From DASSUW01 sp963774155 (lineage in GTDB: Bacteria > Actinomycetota > Thermoleophilia > Solirubrobacterales > Solirubrobacteraceae), in NCBI GenBank assembly GCA_963774155.1, contig CAVZDW010000012.1:723953-787952 (forward strand): 64,000 nucleotides of DNA, read 5' to 3'. Both the position numbers and the translations under genes were made by a program. This document shows, one piece after another, positions 26,565 through 38,434 of the stretch (the stretch's first letter is position 1; the number at the start of each line of letters is the position of its first letter). Under the pieces are notes generated by a model that was given only the letters and a program-made list of their open reading frames with translations, searched no databases and was not told the DNA's origin.

Positions 26565-27659
26565 ATGTCCCTGACCGAACGGCAGCGACTGTCGCCGGGC
26601 GTGTTCCGGCTTCCGGTGGAGAAGATCCGCGACGGCTACTACTCCGACGTGTACTTCAACCACACCAAGGCGCTGCTCGAGGCCGACGATCACCACGCCC
26701 ACGTGGTGATGCAGGTCTTCCAGCGCAAGGAGTCGGTGCTCGGCGGGATCGACGAGGCGATCGCCATCCTCAAGCAGTGCGCCGGCCACCGCGGGCCCGA
26801 CGGCCGCTGGGTGAGCGGCTTCAAGGAGCTCGAGGTCAACGCGCTCTACGAGGGCGACGAGATCGCGCCGTGGGAGACGGTGATGACGATCGAGGGCGAC
26901 TACTCCCGCTTCGCCCACCTGGAGACCGTCTATCTCGGCACCCTCGCCCGCCGCACGCTGATCATGCGCAACGTGCACGAGGTGGTGGAGGCCGCCAACG
27001 GCAAGCCGATCCTCTACTTCCCCGCCCGCCACGACCACTGGCTCGTGCAGACGGGCGACGGCTGGGCCGCGCACGTGGCCGGCGCGATCGGCGTCTCGAC
27101 CGACGCGCAGGCGTCCTGGTGGGGCGGGCGCGGCGTCGGGACGGTGCCGCACGGGCTGATCGCCGCCTACGGCGGGGACACGGCGCTCGCGTCGCGCAAG
27201 TTCGCCGATCGCTTCGCGGCCGACATGAACGTCACGGTGCTCGTCGACTTCGACAACCACTCGGTGAAGACGGCGCTCGAGGTGGCCGACGCGCTGGGCG
27301 ACGACCTCTGGGGCGTCCGGCTCGACACGTCCGACAAGCTCGCGGACGTGGCGCTGCAGGAGCTCCACGGCAACGACGCCCCGACCGGGGTCAACCCCGA
27401 GCTCGTGCGGCTCGTCCGCGAGGCGCTCGACGCCAACGGCCGCCGTGACGTGCGGATCGTCGTCTCCGGCGGCTTCACCGCCGATCGCATCCGCGAGTTC
27501 GAGGCCGAGGGCGTGCCGGTCGACGCCTACGGCGTCGGCTCGTCGCTCATCCGCGGCTCGAACGACTTCACGGCCGATGTCGTGATGCGCGACGGCGTCC
27601 CCGCGGGCAAGGTCGGCCGCGTGCTGCGGCCGAACCCGCGCCTCAGTCCCGTGACCTGA
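26565..27659 (+). CDS. pncB: Nicotinate phosphoribosyltransferase
   Basis: 364 residues. It converts nicotinate and PRPP to nicotinate mononucleotide in NAD salvage. Family features include DGYYSDVYFNHTK near the start, the histidine-containing ARHDHWLVQTGDG segment, VLVDFDNHS, WGVRLDTSDKL and the phosphate-binding VSGGFTADRIREF. The PncA-type nicotinamidase gene lies 0.6 kb away on the other strand, completing the nicotinamide-to-NaMN route. There is no Shine-Dalgarno; CATACT (26551-26556) ends 8 bases before the ATG, so a leaderless transcript is likely. Its 3' end overlaps pcm by 17 bases. Confidence 0.92.
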   Translation: MSLTERQRLSPGVFRLPVEKIRDGYYSDVYFNHTKALLEADDHHAHVVMQVFQRKESVLGGIDEAIAILKQCAGHRGPDGRWVSGFKELEVNALYEGDEIAPWETVMTIEGDYSRFAHLETVYLGTLARRTLIMRNVHEVVEAANGKPILYFPARHDHWLVQTGDGWAAHVAGAIGVSTDAQASWWGGRGVGTVPHGLIAAYGGDTALASRKFADRFAADMNVTVLVDFDNHSVKTALEVADALGDDLWGVRLDTSDKLADVALQELHGNDAPTGVNPELVRLVREALDANGRRDVRIVVSGGFTADRIREFEAEGVPVDAYGVGSSLIRGSNDFTADVVMRDGVPAGKVGRVLRPNPRLSPVT

Positions 27660-28257
27660 CGAGCGGGACGAAGCGCACGCGCTCGAGCTCCTGCAGCGTG
27701 ACCCCCGCGTCGGTGCGGCGGGCCACCACCAGCCGTTGCTCGCCGGCTTCGACCGGAGCCACCAGCCGGCCGCCGGGAGCCAGCTGCTCGGCGAGGGCGG
27801 TCGGGATCGCCCCGCCGGCCGCCGCGGCGACGTTGATCGCGTCGAACGGCGCATGCTCGGGCAGGCCCAGCGAGCCGTCACCCACGTGCAGCGTCACGTT
27901 GCCCACGCCGGCCAGCTTCTCCGCCGCCTCGCGCGAGAGCGACGCGTGGACCTCGATCGAGTGCACGTGGCGCGCCAGGCAGGCGAGCACGGCCGCGTGA
28001 TAGCCGGACCCGGTGCCGACGTCGAGCACCGTCTCGTCGCCCGACAGCTCGAGCAGCTCGCACATCCGCGCCACCACCAGCGGCTGCGAGATCGTCTGCC
28101 CGGCGCCGATCGGCAGCGGGATGTTCTCCCACGCGTCGGCGAGCAGCGGCCTGGGCACGAAGCGGTCGCGCGGGACCGTGGCCATCGCGGCCAGGACGCG
28201 CTCGTCCGCCACGTGGCGGCGCAGGATCTTCAGCAGCCGCTCCTGGGCGGCGGGCAT
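27643..28257 (-). CDS. pcm: Protein-L-isoaspartate O-methyltransferase
   Basis: 204 residues. It methylates L-isoaspartyl residues in damaged proteins. The family sequence is clear: PRDRFVPRPLLADAWEN, LPIGAGQTISQP (active-site segment), motif I LDVGTGSGYHAAVL and an aspartate-containing HVGDGSLGL. The ATG at 28257 overlaps the nicotinamidase stop as TGATG, indicating coupling; a GTG one codon earlier is also possible. It is the last gene of a four-gene run from 30744. Confidence 0.92.
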   Translation of the reverse strand: MPAAQERLLKILRRHVADERVLAAMATVPRDRFVPRPLLADAWENIPLPIGAGQTISQPLVVARMCELLELSGDETVLDVGTGSGYHAAVLACLARHVHSIEVHASLSREAAEKLAGVGNVTLHVGDGSLGLPEHAPFDAINVAAAAGGAIPTALAEQLAPGGRLVAPVEAGEQRLVVARRTDAGVTLQELERVRFVPLVRSRD

Positions 28258-28796
28258 CACGTGACGCTCGCACCCGCGGCGCGGACCGCGTCCAGGGCCC
28301 GCTCGGCGTCACCGGGCTGCACCTCGACCCCGCGCGTGGCGGTGCTGTCGACGGTGACGGCGAAGCCCTCGCGCAGCGCGTCCAGCGCCGTGTTCTTCAC
28401 GCAGTAGTCCGTGGCGAGGCCGACCACGGTGAGGTCGTCGACGCCGCGCCCGCGCAGGATCTCGGCCAGGCCGGTGTGCTCGAAGCCCGAGTAGCCCTCG
28501 GTGTCCCGGTCCTGCCCCTTGTCGATCACGAGGTCGATCGGCGTCGGGTCCAGCGCGTGGTGCAGCTCGGCGCCCGGCGTGCCGGCGACGCAGTGGACCG
28601 GCCACGGCCCGCCCTGCTCGGCGAAGGAGCCGTGGTCGGGCGGATGCCAGTCGCGCGTGGCCACGACGAGGTCGAACCGATCCGAGGCGGCCAGCTCGTT
28701 CAGGCGGCCGGCGATCGCGTCGCCGTCGGGCACGGCCAGCGCGCCGCCGGGGCAGAAGTCGTTCTGGAAGTCGACGATGACGAGCGCCGCGCTCAT
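28257..28796 (-). CDS. pncA: Nicotinamidase (isochorismatase family)
   Basis: 179 residues. It hydrolyses nicotinamide to nicotinate. The start ALVIVDFQNDFCPGGAL carries the catalytic Asp. DWHPPDHGSF supplies metal-binding His, VIDKGQD the catalytic Lys, and VGLATDYCVKNTALDAL the nucleophile Cys. This full set distinguishes PncA from other isochorismatases. It overlaps the upstream dehydrogenase gene by ATGA and the downstream pcm by TGATG. Together with pncB it forms the Preiss-Handler salvage route. Confidence 0.95.
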   Translation of the reverse strand: MSAALVIVDFQNDFCPGGALAVPDGDAIAGRLNELAASDRFDLVVATRDWHPPDHGSFAEQGGPWPVHCVAGTPGAELHHALDPTPIDLVIDKGQDRDTEGYSGFEHTGLAEILRGRGVDDLTVVGLATDYCVKNTALDALREGFAVTVDSTATRGVEVQPGDAERALDAVRAAGASVT

Positions 28797-29605
28797 CGCC
28801 CCGCCTCGACCGTCGCCGAGAGGTCCTCGTCCCCGTGGCCCTTCCCGATCGCGACGGCCATCCGGTCGGCCACCAGCCGCGCGAGCGGCGCGTCGAAGCC
28901 CGCCGCCTCGGCCGCCGCGACGATCAGGCCGGCGTCCTTGTGGGCCAGCTTGAGCGAGAAGTTCGGCTCGTAGCGGCGCTCGATCATGTTGGTGCCCTTG
29001 AGCTTGGCGTACGGCGGCCCCATCGGCCCGCCGTCGACGATGTCCAGGAACGCCTGCGGGTCGAGCCCGAGGGCCTCGGCGAGCAGCACGGTCTCGGCCA
29101 GGCCCTCGACGAGCGACACGACCCAGTGGTTGAGCACGAGCTTCATGCGCGTCCCGGCGCCCGGCTCGGCGCCCAGGTCCACGGTGCGGCCGACCGCGTC
29201 GAAGACCGGCGCGCAGCGCTCGTGCGGCCCGGAGGCGAGCACCGTGAGCGCCCCGGCCTCGGCCTGCGGCTTGGAGCCCAGCACCGGGGCGTCGACGAAC
29301 GCGCCGGGCGCCCGCGCGGCCAGCGCCTCGGTCGCCTCGACGCCGACCGTGCTCATCTGGGCCCAGACCGCGTCGCCGAGCTCGAGGCCCTCGGTCGCGG
29401 CGAGCACCGCGGGCCCGTCCGAGAGCATGGTGATCACCACCTCGGCGCCCGCGCAGGCCTCGGCCGGCGAGCCGGCGACCCGGGCGCCGAGACCCTCGGC
29501 GCGTTCCGGGGTGCGGTTCCACGCTCGCAGCTCGTGCCCCGCGGCCACCAGGTTGCGCGCCATCCCGGCGCCCATGATCCCCGTGCCCAGGAGGGCGACG
29601 CGCAT
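28793..29605 (-). CDS. NAD(P)-dependent 3-hydroxyisobutyrate dehydrogenase-family enzyme
   Basis: 270 residues of the beta-hydroxyacid dehydrogenase family. The dinucleotide loop is ALLGTGIMGAGMARNL at residues 4-19. The substrate-binding FVDAPVLGSKPQAEAGALTV follows, and the catalytic lysine is in GTRMKLVLNHWV. The acid it oxidises, or aldehyde it reduces, is not determined by these motifs; glyoxylate/succinic semialdehyde reductases share this form. It is the second gene of the 30744-27643 run, with TGATG overlap upstream and ATGA downstream. Confidence 0.88.
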   Translation of the reverse strand: MRVALLGTGIMGAGMARNLVAAGHELRAWNRTPERAEGLGARVAGSPAEACAGAEVVITMLSDGPAVLAATEGLELGDAVWAQMSTVGVEATEALAARAPGAFVDAPVLGSKPQAEAGALTVLASGPHERCAPVFDAVGRTVDLGAEPGAGTRMKLVLNHWVVSLVEGLAETVLLAEALGLDPQAFLDIVDGGPMGPPYAKLKGTNMIERRYEPNFSLKLAHKDAGLIVAAAEAAGFDAPLARLVADRMAVAIGKGHGDEDLSATVEAGR

Positions 29606-30744
29606 CAGTAGCGGAGCACTGCGCCGATCCCGCCGAGCGGGCCGAGGTCGTCGTAGGAGCGAACCTTGATGACCTTCGCGGACTGCTCGATGGCCTTCTC
29701 GATCGCCAGCTCGACGATGTTCTCGCAGTGCTCGAGCGCCTTGCCGTCCGGGCCCTCGTCGCCCGCGTGGAGCATCCCGGTGTCGCGGTCGCGGCCGCCC
29801 GGGGACGCGACGCCGTCGGCCACGAGCAGCACCTCGACGCGGTGCTCGTTGAGCGCCTCCAGCACCGCGGCCAGGCCCGCCGCGCCACGGCCGCCACGGC
29901 CGACGCCCTCGGTGAGCCGGTCGAGCGCCTCCCGCTCGCGGCGGCGGCGCCAGTCCTCGATCGCCGCGTTCGCGGCGGTGCGCACGTCGTCGATCGTGGA
30001 GTTCTCCACGTCGAGGTGGACGCGTGCGGCGATCCGCTCGCGCAGGTACGCGTGCAGCTTGGCCTCGAGCTCGTTGACGAGCTCGTCGGGGGCACCGATG
30101 AGCAGCCGGTCGAAGCCCCGGCTCTGGTACGCGGCGAAGGCGACCTCGGCGACGTGCACGAGATGGTCGTCCTTCTCCTTCTCGACCCCGCGCTGGTAGC
30201 GCGACTGCGACCAGCCGCCCTGGTCGTGCTGGCTGTGGACGTCGTCCTCCACCCGGTCGGTCTCCTCGAGACCGCTGCTGTCACCGACGAAGAACCGCGC
30301 GTTGCGCCGGTTGGCGAGCAGGATGCACCAGCGGTCCTCGTCCGCGTCGCCGACCAGCGGCTCCAGGTAGGGCGAGCGGTCGAGCTTCACGGTGGAGGCC
30401 ACCGGGCGGCTCAGCCGCACGACCTCGAGCAGGTCGGCGGGCGAGCAGGCATACACGGCGACGGCGCGCGTGCCGTTCTGGGCGATGTCGCCGGCCATCA
30501 GCGTCTCACGCACGCGCTCGACGTCGACCTTCAGCGCCTCACGCTCGGCGTGGTCCAGCCCCTCGGCCTCCTCCACGCGATGGGCCGCCTCGGTGAGCAC
30601 GGAGGTGATCGCGGTCGAGCGGGCGGCGGGCGTGGCGAACTCGGTCGGGTCCAGGTTGAGGAAGACGGACAGGACGCGCCCGCGCGCCGGCTTGACGTCG
30701 GCGAGCCGGCGCAGTCGGTCGCGGGTGATCGTGTTGGCTGCCAT
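29605..30744 (-). CDS. Vms1/eRF1-like protein (bacterial release-factor homologue, baeRF)
   Basis: 379 residues. An N-terminal helical part is followed by a domain with LANRRNARFFVGD and GGWSQSRYQRGVEKEKDDH. The latter fits the eRF1/Vms1-type loop where a glutamine replaces the GGQ motif of release factors. A C-terminal pelota-like domain contains VEVLLVADG and acidic stretches. Vms1 homologues release stalled peptides from tRNA on the large ribosomal subunit; bacterial members are poorly studied. The stop overlaps the next start by one base (TGATG). Confidence 0.78.
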   Translation of the reverse strand: MAANTITRDRLRRLADVKPARGRVLSVFLNLDPTEFATPAARSTAITSVLTEAAHRVEEAEGLDHAEREALKVDVERVRETLMAGDIAQNGTRAVAVYACSPADLLEVVRLSRPVASTVKLDRSPYLEPLVGDADEDRWCILLANRRNARFFVGDSSGLEETDRVEDDVHSQHDQGGWSQSRYQRGVEKEKDDHLVHVAEVAFAAYQSRGFDRLLIGAPDELVNELEAKLHAYLRERIAARVHLDVENSTIDDVRTAANAAIEDWRRRREREALDRLTEGVGRGGRGAAGLAAVLEALNEHRVEVLLVADGVASPGGRDRDTGMLHAGDEGPDGKALEHCENIVELAIEKAIEQSAKVIKVRSYDDLGPLGGIGAVLRY

Positions 30745-30753
30745 TCGGGTCGC

Positions 30754-31386
30754 CTACCCTTCCTGTGTCGCGGGAGAACCCTGTGGTGGGACGACGCGGA
30801 CACGCGTCTCGGACCGCCGATGCGGGACGTCCGGGAGGATCTCGAGGCCCTCGAGGAGCACGAAGAACGCCCGTGCGAAGGGCGACGGCGCGGTGCGCGC
30901 GCGGACGTGCTCCCAGTCGATCTGCTCGCGCAGGGCGCGGGCGATCTGCAGCAGCCCCTCGTACCGAAGCGAGTGCTCGGTGAGCGCCATCAGCTTGGTC
31001 GCCATCACGTCCTCGAGAGCCATCACGCGGATCTCCATGCCAAGGACTGCCAGCTCTTCGCCGCGGGCGATCACCTCATCGTCCATCGGCAGGCCCTTAG
31101 GACAATAGATGAGGTCCACGAGGGTGTCGCCGTCCCACGCCTTCACCAGCCAGTCCTCGGGCGGTCGCTCGGGGCGCATCCCCGCCGCCTCGAGCGCCGC
31201 GAGGGCGGCCTCGACGTCCTCGGGCTTGAGCATGAGGTCGAGGTCGTGGCGCGTCTCGGGGCCCCCGCGCGCCCAGCTGGCGAGGCTGCCGCCCAGCAGG
31301 AACGGGATGCCGGCGTCGCGCAACGCCGCGCTCGAGCGCTTGAGCGCGTGCTCGATATCGGCGAACGGCTGCTCGTCTGAGGCCAT
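30754..31386 (-). CDS. Nucleotidyltransferase-fold protein
   Basis: 210 residues. The minimal nucleotidyltransferase signature is FLLGGSLASWARGGPETRHD, continuing into LDLML: glycine-serine then two aspartates. A third acidic residue is in TLVDLIYCPKG. The rest is helical. Such proteins transfer AMP or similar to small molecules or proteins and include toxin/antitoxin AbiEii-like members; the target is unknown. I prefer ATG 31386 to GTG 31407, which would leave only 5 bases to the divergent phosphoesterase start. Confidence 0.75.
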   Translation of the reverse strand: MASDEQPFADIEHALKRSSAALRDAGIPFLLGGSLASWARGGPETRHDLDLMLKPEDVEAALAALEAAGMRPERPPEDWLVKAWDGDTLVDLIYCPKGLPMDDEVIARGEELAVLGMEIRVMALEDVMATKLMALTEHSLRYEGLLQIARALREQIDWEHVRARTAPSPFARAFFVLLEGLEILPDVPHRRSETRVRVVPPQGSPATQEG

Positions 31387-31412
31387 GGCCAGGTGGGTAC
31401 CCGCCACGAGGG

Positions 31413-32204
31413 ATGACGATAAACACCACGCATCGCCCGGGCGGCGACCCGGACGAGTGCCGGATCCGCATCGCGGCCGCCGGGGACATGCACTACGGGC
31501 GCGACAGCGACCGCGAGCGAGCCCGCAAGACGTTCGCCGCGCTGGAGGGCCGCGTCGACCTCGTCCTGCTCGCGGGCGACCTCACGACCCACGGTGAGCC
31601 GGAGCAGGCCGCGATCCTCGGCGACGCGGCGCGCGAGCTCGACATCCCGGTGCTCACCGTGCTCGGGAACCACGACCATCACTCGGCGCGCGGCCCCGAG
31701 GTGATCGCCGCGCTCCAGGAGCGTGGCGTGGTCGTGCTCGACCGCTCGCACCACATCCTCGACGTGTGCGACGCCGAGCTGGGGATCGTCGGCACCAAGG
31801 GGTTCGTGGGCGGCTTCGCCGGATCGCACATCCCGGACTTCGGCGAGCCGCTGCTGCGCCAGCTCTACGCGGAGACGACCGCGGAGGTCGAGGCGCTCGA
31901 CGAGGGCCTGCGCGCCGTCGCGCTGTGCCCCTTCCGGATCGTGCTCATGCACTACGCGCCGTGCGCCGACACGCTGGAGGGCGAGCGGCGCGACATCTGG
32001 ACCTTCCTCGGCACCGACCGCCTGGCCGCGCCGATCCTCGAGCACAACCCGGATCTGGTGCTGCACGGGCATGCCCACGCCGGGACCTTCGAGGGCCGCG
32101 TGGGCGAGGTGCCCGTCTACAACGTGTCCGTGCCGGTCATGGGCGAGGACTTCTGGGTGTTCGAGATGACCGGCTCGCGGCGCGCGCCGTCCGAAGTGCA
32201 CTAG
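31413..32204 (+). CDS. Cytoplasmic metallophosphoesterase
   Basis: 263 residues with the full dinuclear metal set: AAAGDMHYG (D and H), LLAGDLTTHG, LGNHDHHS, LMHYAP and LHGHAHAG. There is no signal peptide. It resembles the Icc/YfcE-like predicted phosphohydrolases; the substrate is unknown. The start is 26 bases from the divergent nucleotidyltransferase gene. GAGGG directly precedes the ATG. Confidence 0.85.
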   Translation: MTINTTHRPGGDPDECRIRIAAAGDMHYGRDSDRERARKTFAALEGRVDLVLLAGDLTTHGEPEQAAILGDAARELDIPVLTVLGNHDHHSARGPEVIAALQERGVVVLDRSHHILDVCDAELGIVGTKGFVGGFAGSHIPDFGEPLLRQLYAETTAEVEALDEGLRAVALCPFRIVLMHYAPCADTLEGERRDIWTFLGTDRLAAPILEHNPDLVLHGHAHAGTFEGRVGEVPVYNVSVPVMGEDFWVFEMTGSRRAPSEVH

Positions 32205-32239
32205 GAACCGGTCCCGCACCGCAGGCGTAAAGTCGGCAG

Positions 32240-33451
32240 ATGGCCGGGCTGACGCGCAAGCAGCTGCTGGCCGGCGCGGCGGCGGCCGGCGTGGTCGCCG
32301 GCTGCGGCTCCTCCTCGAAGAAGCCCGCGGCCTTCGACCCCGAGGACTGGGCATCGGTCAAGGCGCAGTTCGCGCTCTCGGGCGACGTGCGGCACTTCGA
32401 CGCGTTCGTCTTCGCGACGCACCCGAAGCCGGTGCGCGACGCCGTCGAGCGCCACCGCCGCGGCCTCGACGCCGATCCGGCCGGCTACCTGCACGCCCAC
32501 GAGGCCGAGCTCGACGAGCGGGTCGTGCAGGCCGCGGCGCGCTACCTCGAGGTCGATCCCGGCGACGTCGCGTTCACGGACTCGACCACGATGGGGCTCG
32601 GGCTCGTCTACGGGGGCATCCAGATCGAGGGCGAGCCGGTGGCCACCGCGCACGACTTCTACTCGACCCACGAGGCGCTGGCCCTGCGCTTCGGGAAGGT
32701 CCGCCAGATCGCGCTCTACGACGATCCGGCGCAGGCGACCGGGCCGAGCATGGTCGAGGCCGCGAAGGCCGGCGTGCGCGACGACACGGGCCTGCTGGCG
32801 CTGACCTGGGTGCACTCGGGCACCGGCGTGAAGATCCCGGTGCAGGACATCACCGCCGCGGTGCGCCGCAGCGGCATGCTCGTGGTGCTCGACGGCGTGC
32901 ACGGCCTCGCCGCCGACGACCTGCCGATCGCCGGCGAGGCACTCGACGTGCTCGTCGCCGGCACGCACAAGTGGCTCGGCGGCCCGCGCGGAACCGGTCT
33001 CGTGTGGAGCAGCACGGCCTGGGACCGGCTGAAGCCGATCATCCCGAGCTTCCATCCCACCGGCGGCGCCGACGCGGCGACCTGGAGCCCGGGCGGCTAC
33101 CACACGTTCGAGCACCGCTGGGCGCTGGCCGAGGCGTTCGACTTCCACGCCGCGCTGGGCCGCACGCGGGTCACCAAGCGCATCCAGAGCCTGGCCACGC
33201 GGCTCAAGCAGGGCCTCACCGAGCTCCCGAACGTCCGCCTCGTCACGCCGCTGGCCGAGGAGGTCTCGGCCGGGATCGTGTGCTGCGAGGTCTCCGGCAT
33301 GGATCCGGCCACGGCCGTCGCGCGCCTGCACGAGCGGAAGATCGCGGCGTCCGTGACGCCGTACGCCGAGCCGTACGTGCGGTTCGGCACCGGGCTGTGG
33401 GTCGACGAGAAGGACGTGGACGCCGCGCTCGACGCCGTCACGCGCCTCTGA
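32240..33451 (+). CDS. Lipoprotein class V aminotransferase-like PLP enzyme
   Basis: 403 residues. The start MAGLTRKQLLAGAAAAG leads to a lipobox VAGC (Cys22) and a serine/lysine linker, so the protein is predicted to be exported and lipid-anchored. The rest is a class V aminotransferase/isopenicillin N epimerase-like domain: VAFTDSTTMGLGLVYGG, the cofactor Asp in VVLDGVHGLA and the Schiff-base lysine in VAGTHKWLGGPRGTG. An extracytoplasmic PLP enzyme is rare. A single Arg-Lys pair stands where Tat signals have RR. TAAAGT (32228-32233) ends 6 bases before the ATG, which suggests a leaderless message. Confidence 0.85.
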   Translation: MAGLTRKQLLAGAAAAGVVAGCGSSSKKPAAFDPEDWASVKAQFALSGDVRHFDAFVFATHPKPVRDAVERHRRGLDADPAGYLHAHEAELDERVVQAAARYLEVDPGDVAFTDSTTMGLGLVYGGIQIEGEPVATAHDFYSTHEALALRFGKVRQIALYDDPAQATGPSMVEAAKAGVRDDTGLLALTWVHSGTGVKIPVQDITAAVRRSGMLVVLDGVHGLAADDLPIAGEALDVLVAGTHKWLGGPRGTGLVWSSTAWDRLKPIIPSFHPTGGADAATWSPGGYHTFEHRWALAEAFDFHAALGRTRVTKRIQSLATRLKQGLTELPNVRLVTPLAEEVSAGIVCCEVSGMDPATAVARLHERKIAASVTPYAEPYVRFGTGLWVDEKDVDAALDAVTRL

Positions 33452-33487
33452 GCGCCAGTTTCCCTCCGCGACTTCGTTGCAGGTCGC

Positions 33488-35089
33488 ATGAAGTCGCTTC
33501 TGATCGCCGTCGCGGTGCTCGCGCTCATCGCCCCGGCTGCTGTCGCCCATCCCGAGCGCCCGGCGTTCTTCCCCGACGGCAGCGTCGGCGCCGTCCCCAC
33601 GTACCGGACCAGCGCCGAGCAGGTGCTGATCGTCTGCAAGAAGGACTCGGCCAAGCGGATCCGCAAGGCCTTCGCCAAGCAGCCGAACACCAAGCGCAAG
33701 CGGCTGAACCAGCTCGAGAAGTGCCGGTTCAACCACATCCAGGCCGCCGTGAACAAGGCCCGCAACGGCGCGATCATCCGCATCATGCCGGGCGTCTACC
33801 GGGAGGCGCCGAGCCGGCGCGCGCCCGAGCCCGATCCGGCCTGCGCCGGCGACTACGACACGATCGGCAGCTCGCTGCTCGAGTCCGGCGTCGCGGGTGA
33901 GGGCGGCGGTGCGCCGGTGGCCAACTACGAGTACCAGCGCAAGTGCCCGAACGCGCAGAACCTGATCGCGATCATCGGCGACGGGCCCGACGAGGACCGC
34001 GTGTGCGACAGCAAGTGCAACCTGCAGATCGAGGGCATGGGCCGCACGCGCCGGGACGTCCTGATCTCCGGCCAGCGCACGAAGCTCAACGTCATCCGCG
34101 CCGACCGCGCCGACGGCATCTACCTCAAGCGCTTCACCGTCGAGTACTCCGACTTCAACAACGTCTACATCCTGGAGACCAACGGCTTCCGGATGGAGGA
34201 CATCAAGTCGCGCTACTCGCGCGAGTACGGGTTCCTCTCCTTCACGTCCGACCACGGGCTCTACAACCGGCTCGAGGCGATCGGCTCCGGGGACTCGGGC
34301 ATCTACCCGGGCTCAGGCCCCGAGGGCCACTGCCAGCGCTACGGGATCGAGATCCGCAACTCGAACTCGCACCACAACACGATCGGCTACTCGGGCACGG
34401 CCGGCAACGGCGTGTGGGCGCACCACAACCGCTTCCACCACAACTCGACCGGCATGACGACCGACTCGTTCGCCTCCGGCCATCCGGGCATGCCTCAGGA
34501 CTGCGCCAAGTGGGAGGACAACCTCATCTACAGCAACAACGAGGACTACTTCAGCGACGAGCGCGACGCCTACTGCAAGAACACGCCGATCCCGGAGCGT
34601 GACCCGAAGATCGTGTGCCCGACGTTCCAGGTGCCCGTCGGGACCGGCATCGGGATCTTCGGCGGCAACGGCGACATCGTCCGCAACAACTACCTCTACG
34701 ACAACTGGCGCGACGGCGTGAAGCTGCTCTTCGTCCCCGCCGCCTTCCGCGGCGAGCCGGACAAGGGCGTCGACACCTCGTTCGACAACCAGTTCGCCGA
34801 CAACAAGATGGGCGTGCGGCCGGACGGCGTGCGCGACCCCAACGGCAACGACTTCTGGTGGGACGAGGAGGGCCGCGGCAACTGCTGGAGCGGCAACGTC
34901 GGCCCCAACGGCGCCGCGCCGTCGTCGAACGTGCTGACCGGGCTGCCCACCTGCCCCGGCCCCACCGTCTTCAGCCCCGGCATCCCCGTCAAGACCGCCA
35001 GCCAGGCCACGTGCGCGACGTGGGACCCCATGGAGAACCCCGACCCGCCGGGCTGTGACTGGTTCACCCGGCCTCAGGAGCCGCAATGA
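33488..35089 (+). CDS. Secreted right-handed beta-helix protein, cysteine-rich
   Basis: 533 residues with a signal peptide ending AAVAHPE. After a basic N-terminal part come beta-helix rungs: FNHIQAAVNKARNGAIIRIM, GIYLKRFTVEYSDFNNVYIL (each quoted in part) and NSNSHHNTIGYSGTAGNGVW. A C-terminal region with paired cysteines follows. It resembles polysaccharide-binding or -cleaving beta-helix proteins (NosD/pectate lyase superfamily), but no catalytic residues can be assigned. Its stop overlaps the next ATG as ATGA, so the two are cotranscribed. Confidence 0.82.
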   Translation: MKSLLIAVAVLALIAPAAVAHPERPAFFPDGSVGAVPTYRTSAEQVLIVCKKDSAKRIRKAFAKQPNTKRKRLNQLEKCRFNHIQAAVNKARNGAIIRIMPGVYREAPSRRAPEPDPACAGDYDTIGSSLLESGVAGEGGGAPVANYEYQRKCPNAQNLIAIIGDGPDEDRVCDSKCNLQIEGMGRTRRDVLISGQRTKLNVIRADRADGIYLKRFTVEYSDFNNVYILETNGFRMEDIKSRYSREYGFLSFTSDHGLYNRLEAIGSGDSGIYPGSGPEGHCQRYGIEIRNSNSHHNTIGYSGTAGNGVWAHHNRFHHNSTGMTTDSFASGHPGMPQDCAKWEDNLIYSNNEDYFSDERDAYCKNTPIPERDPKIVCPTFQVPVGTGIGIFGGNGDIVRNNYLYDNWRDGVKLLFVPAAFRGEPDKGVDTSFDNQFADNKMGVRPDGVRDPNGNDFWWDEEGRGNCWSGNVGPNGAAPSSNVLTGLPTCPGPTVFSPGIPVKTASQATCATWDPMENPDPPGCDWFTRPQEPQ

Positions 35090-35589
35090 GCACCATCGCC
35101 ACCCGCGTCCCGGCGGCGACATTCCATCGCCGCCGCGCCGTCGCCCTCGCCGTCCTGGCGGTCCTCGCCACGGCGCTCTTCGTCGCCCTCTCGAGCCTCG
35201 GCGGCGACGCCCGCAGCGGCCCGCTGAGCTGGTCCGGCGACGCCGAGGTCTTCACGCACCCGACGCTGCCCGAGGACCGCGTCCTCACCGCGAAGCTGCG
35301 CAACGACGGCATCCACCCGCTGCGCGTCGACATCGGCGACGTCCGGCTCGTCACGAGCTCCGGCGCGGAGGTCACATCCGCGCCCGTGTTCCTGCAGACG
35401 TTCGGCAAGTCGCTCTGGGCGGCCGGCCGCGGCCCCTCGCAGGTGCCGGACACCGAGCTGCAGCGCACCGGCCGCATCGCCGTGCTGAGCCCCGGCGAGG
35501 AGGTTCCGCTCACCGTGGCGTGGCACGCCGCGGATGGCGAGCCGGCGCGCGTCGTCTACGGGGAGGGTTCGCTGCCTCTCCCGGGGTAG
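35086..35589 (+). CDS. Membrane-anchored or secreted protein of unknown function
   Basis: 167 residues. A basic N-terminus is followed by one membrane helix or uncleaved signal (about residues 19-38), then a beta-rich extracytoplasmic domain (about 48-165). The segment VLTAKLRNDGIHPLRVDIGD resembles the immunoglobulin-like folds of DUF4352-type lipoproteins. It overlaps the beta-helix gene by 4 bases and probably works with it at the cell surface. Not assigned to a family. Confidence 0.7.
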   Translation: MSTIATRVPAATFHRRRAVALAVLAVLATALFVALSSLGGDARSGPLSWSGDAEVFTHPTLPEDRVLTAKLRNDGIHPLRVDIGDVRLVTSSGAEVTSAPVFLQTFGKSLWAAGRGPSQVPDTELQRTGRIAVLSPGEEVPLTVAWHAADGEPARVVYGEGSLPLPG

Positions 35590-35622
35590 TCTCAAAGCGA
35601 GACTTCTGAACCCGGAGAGACA

Positions 35623-38421
<2,799 letters not shown>

Positions 38422-38434
38422 TCTGCCGGGCTCC

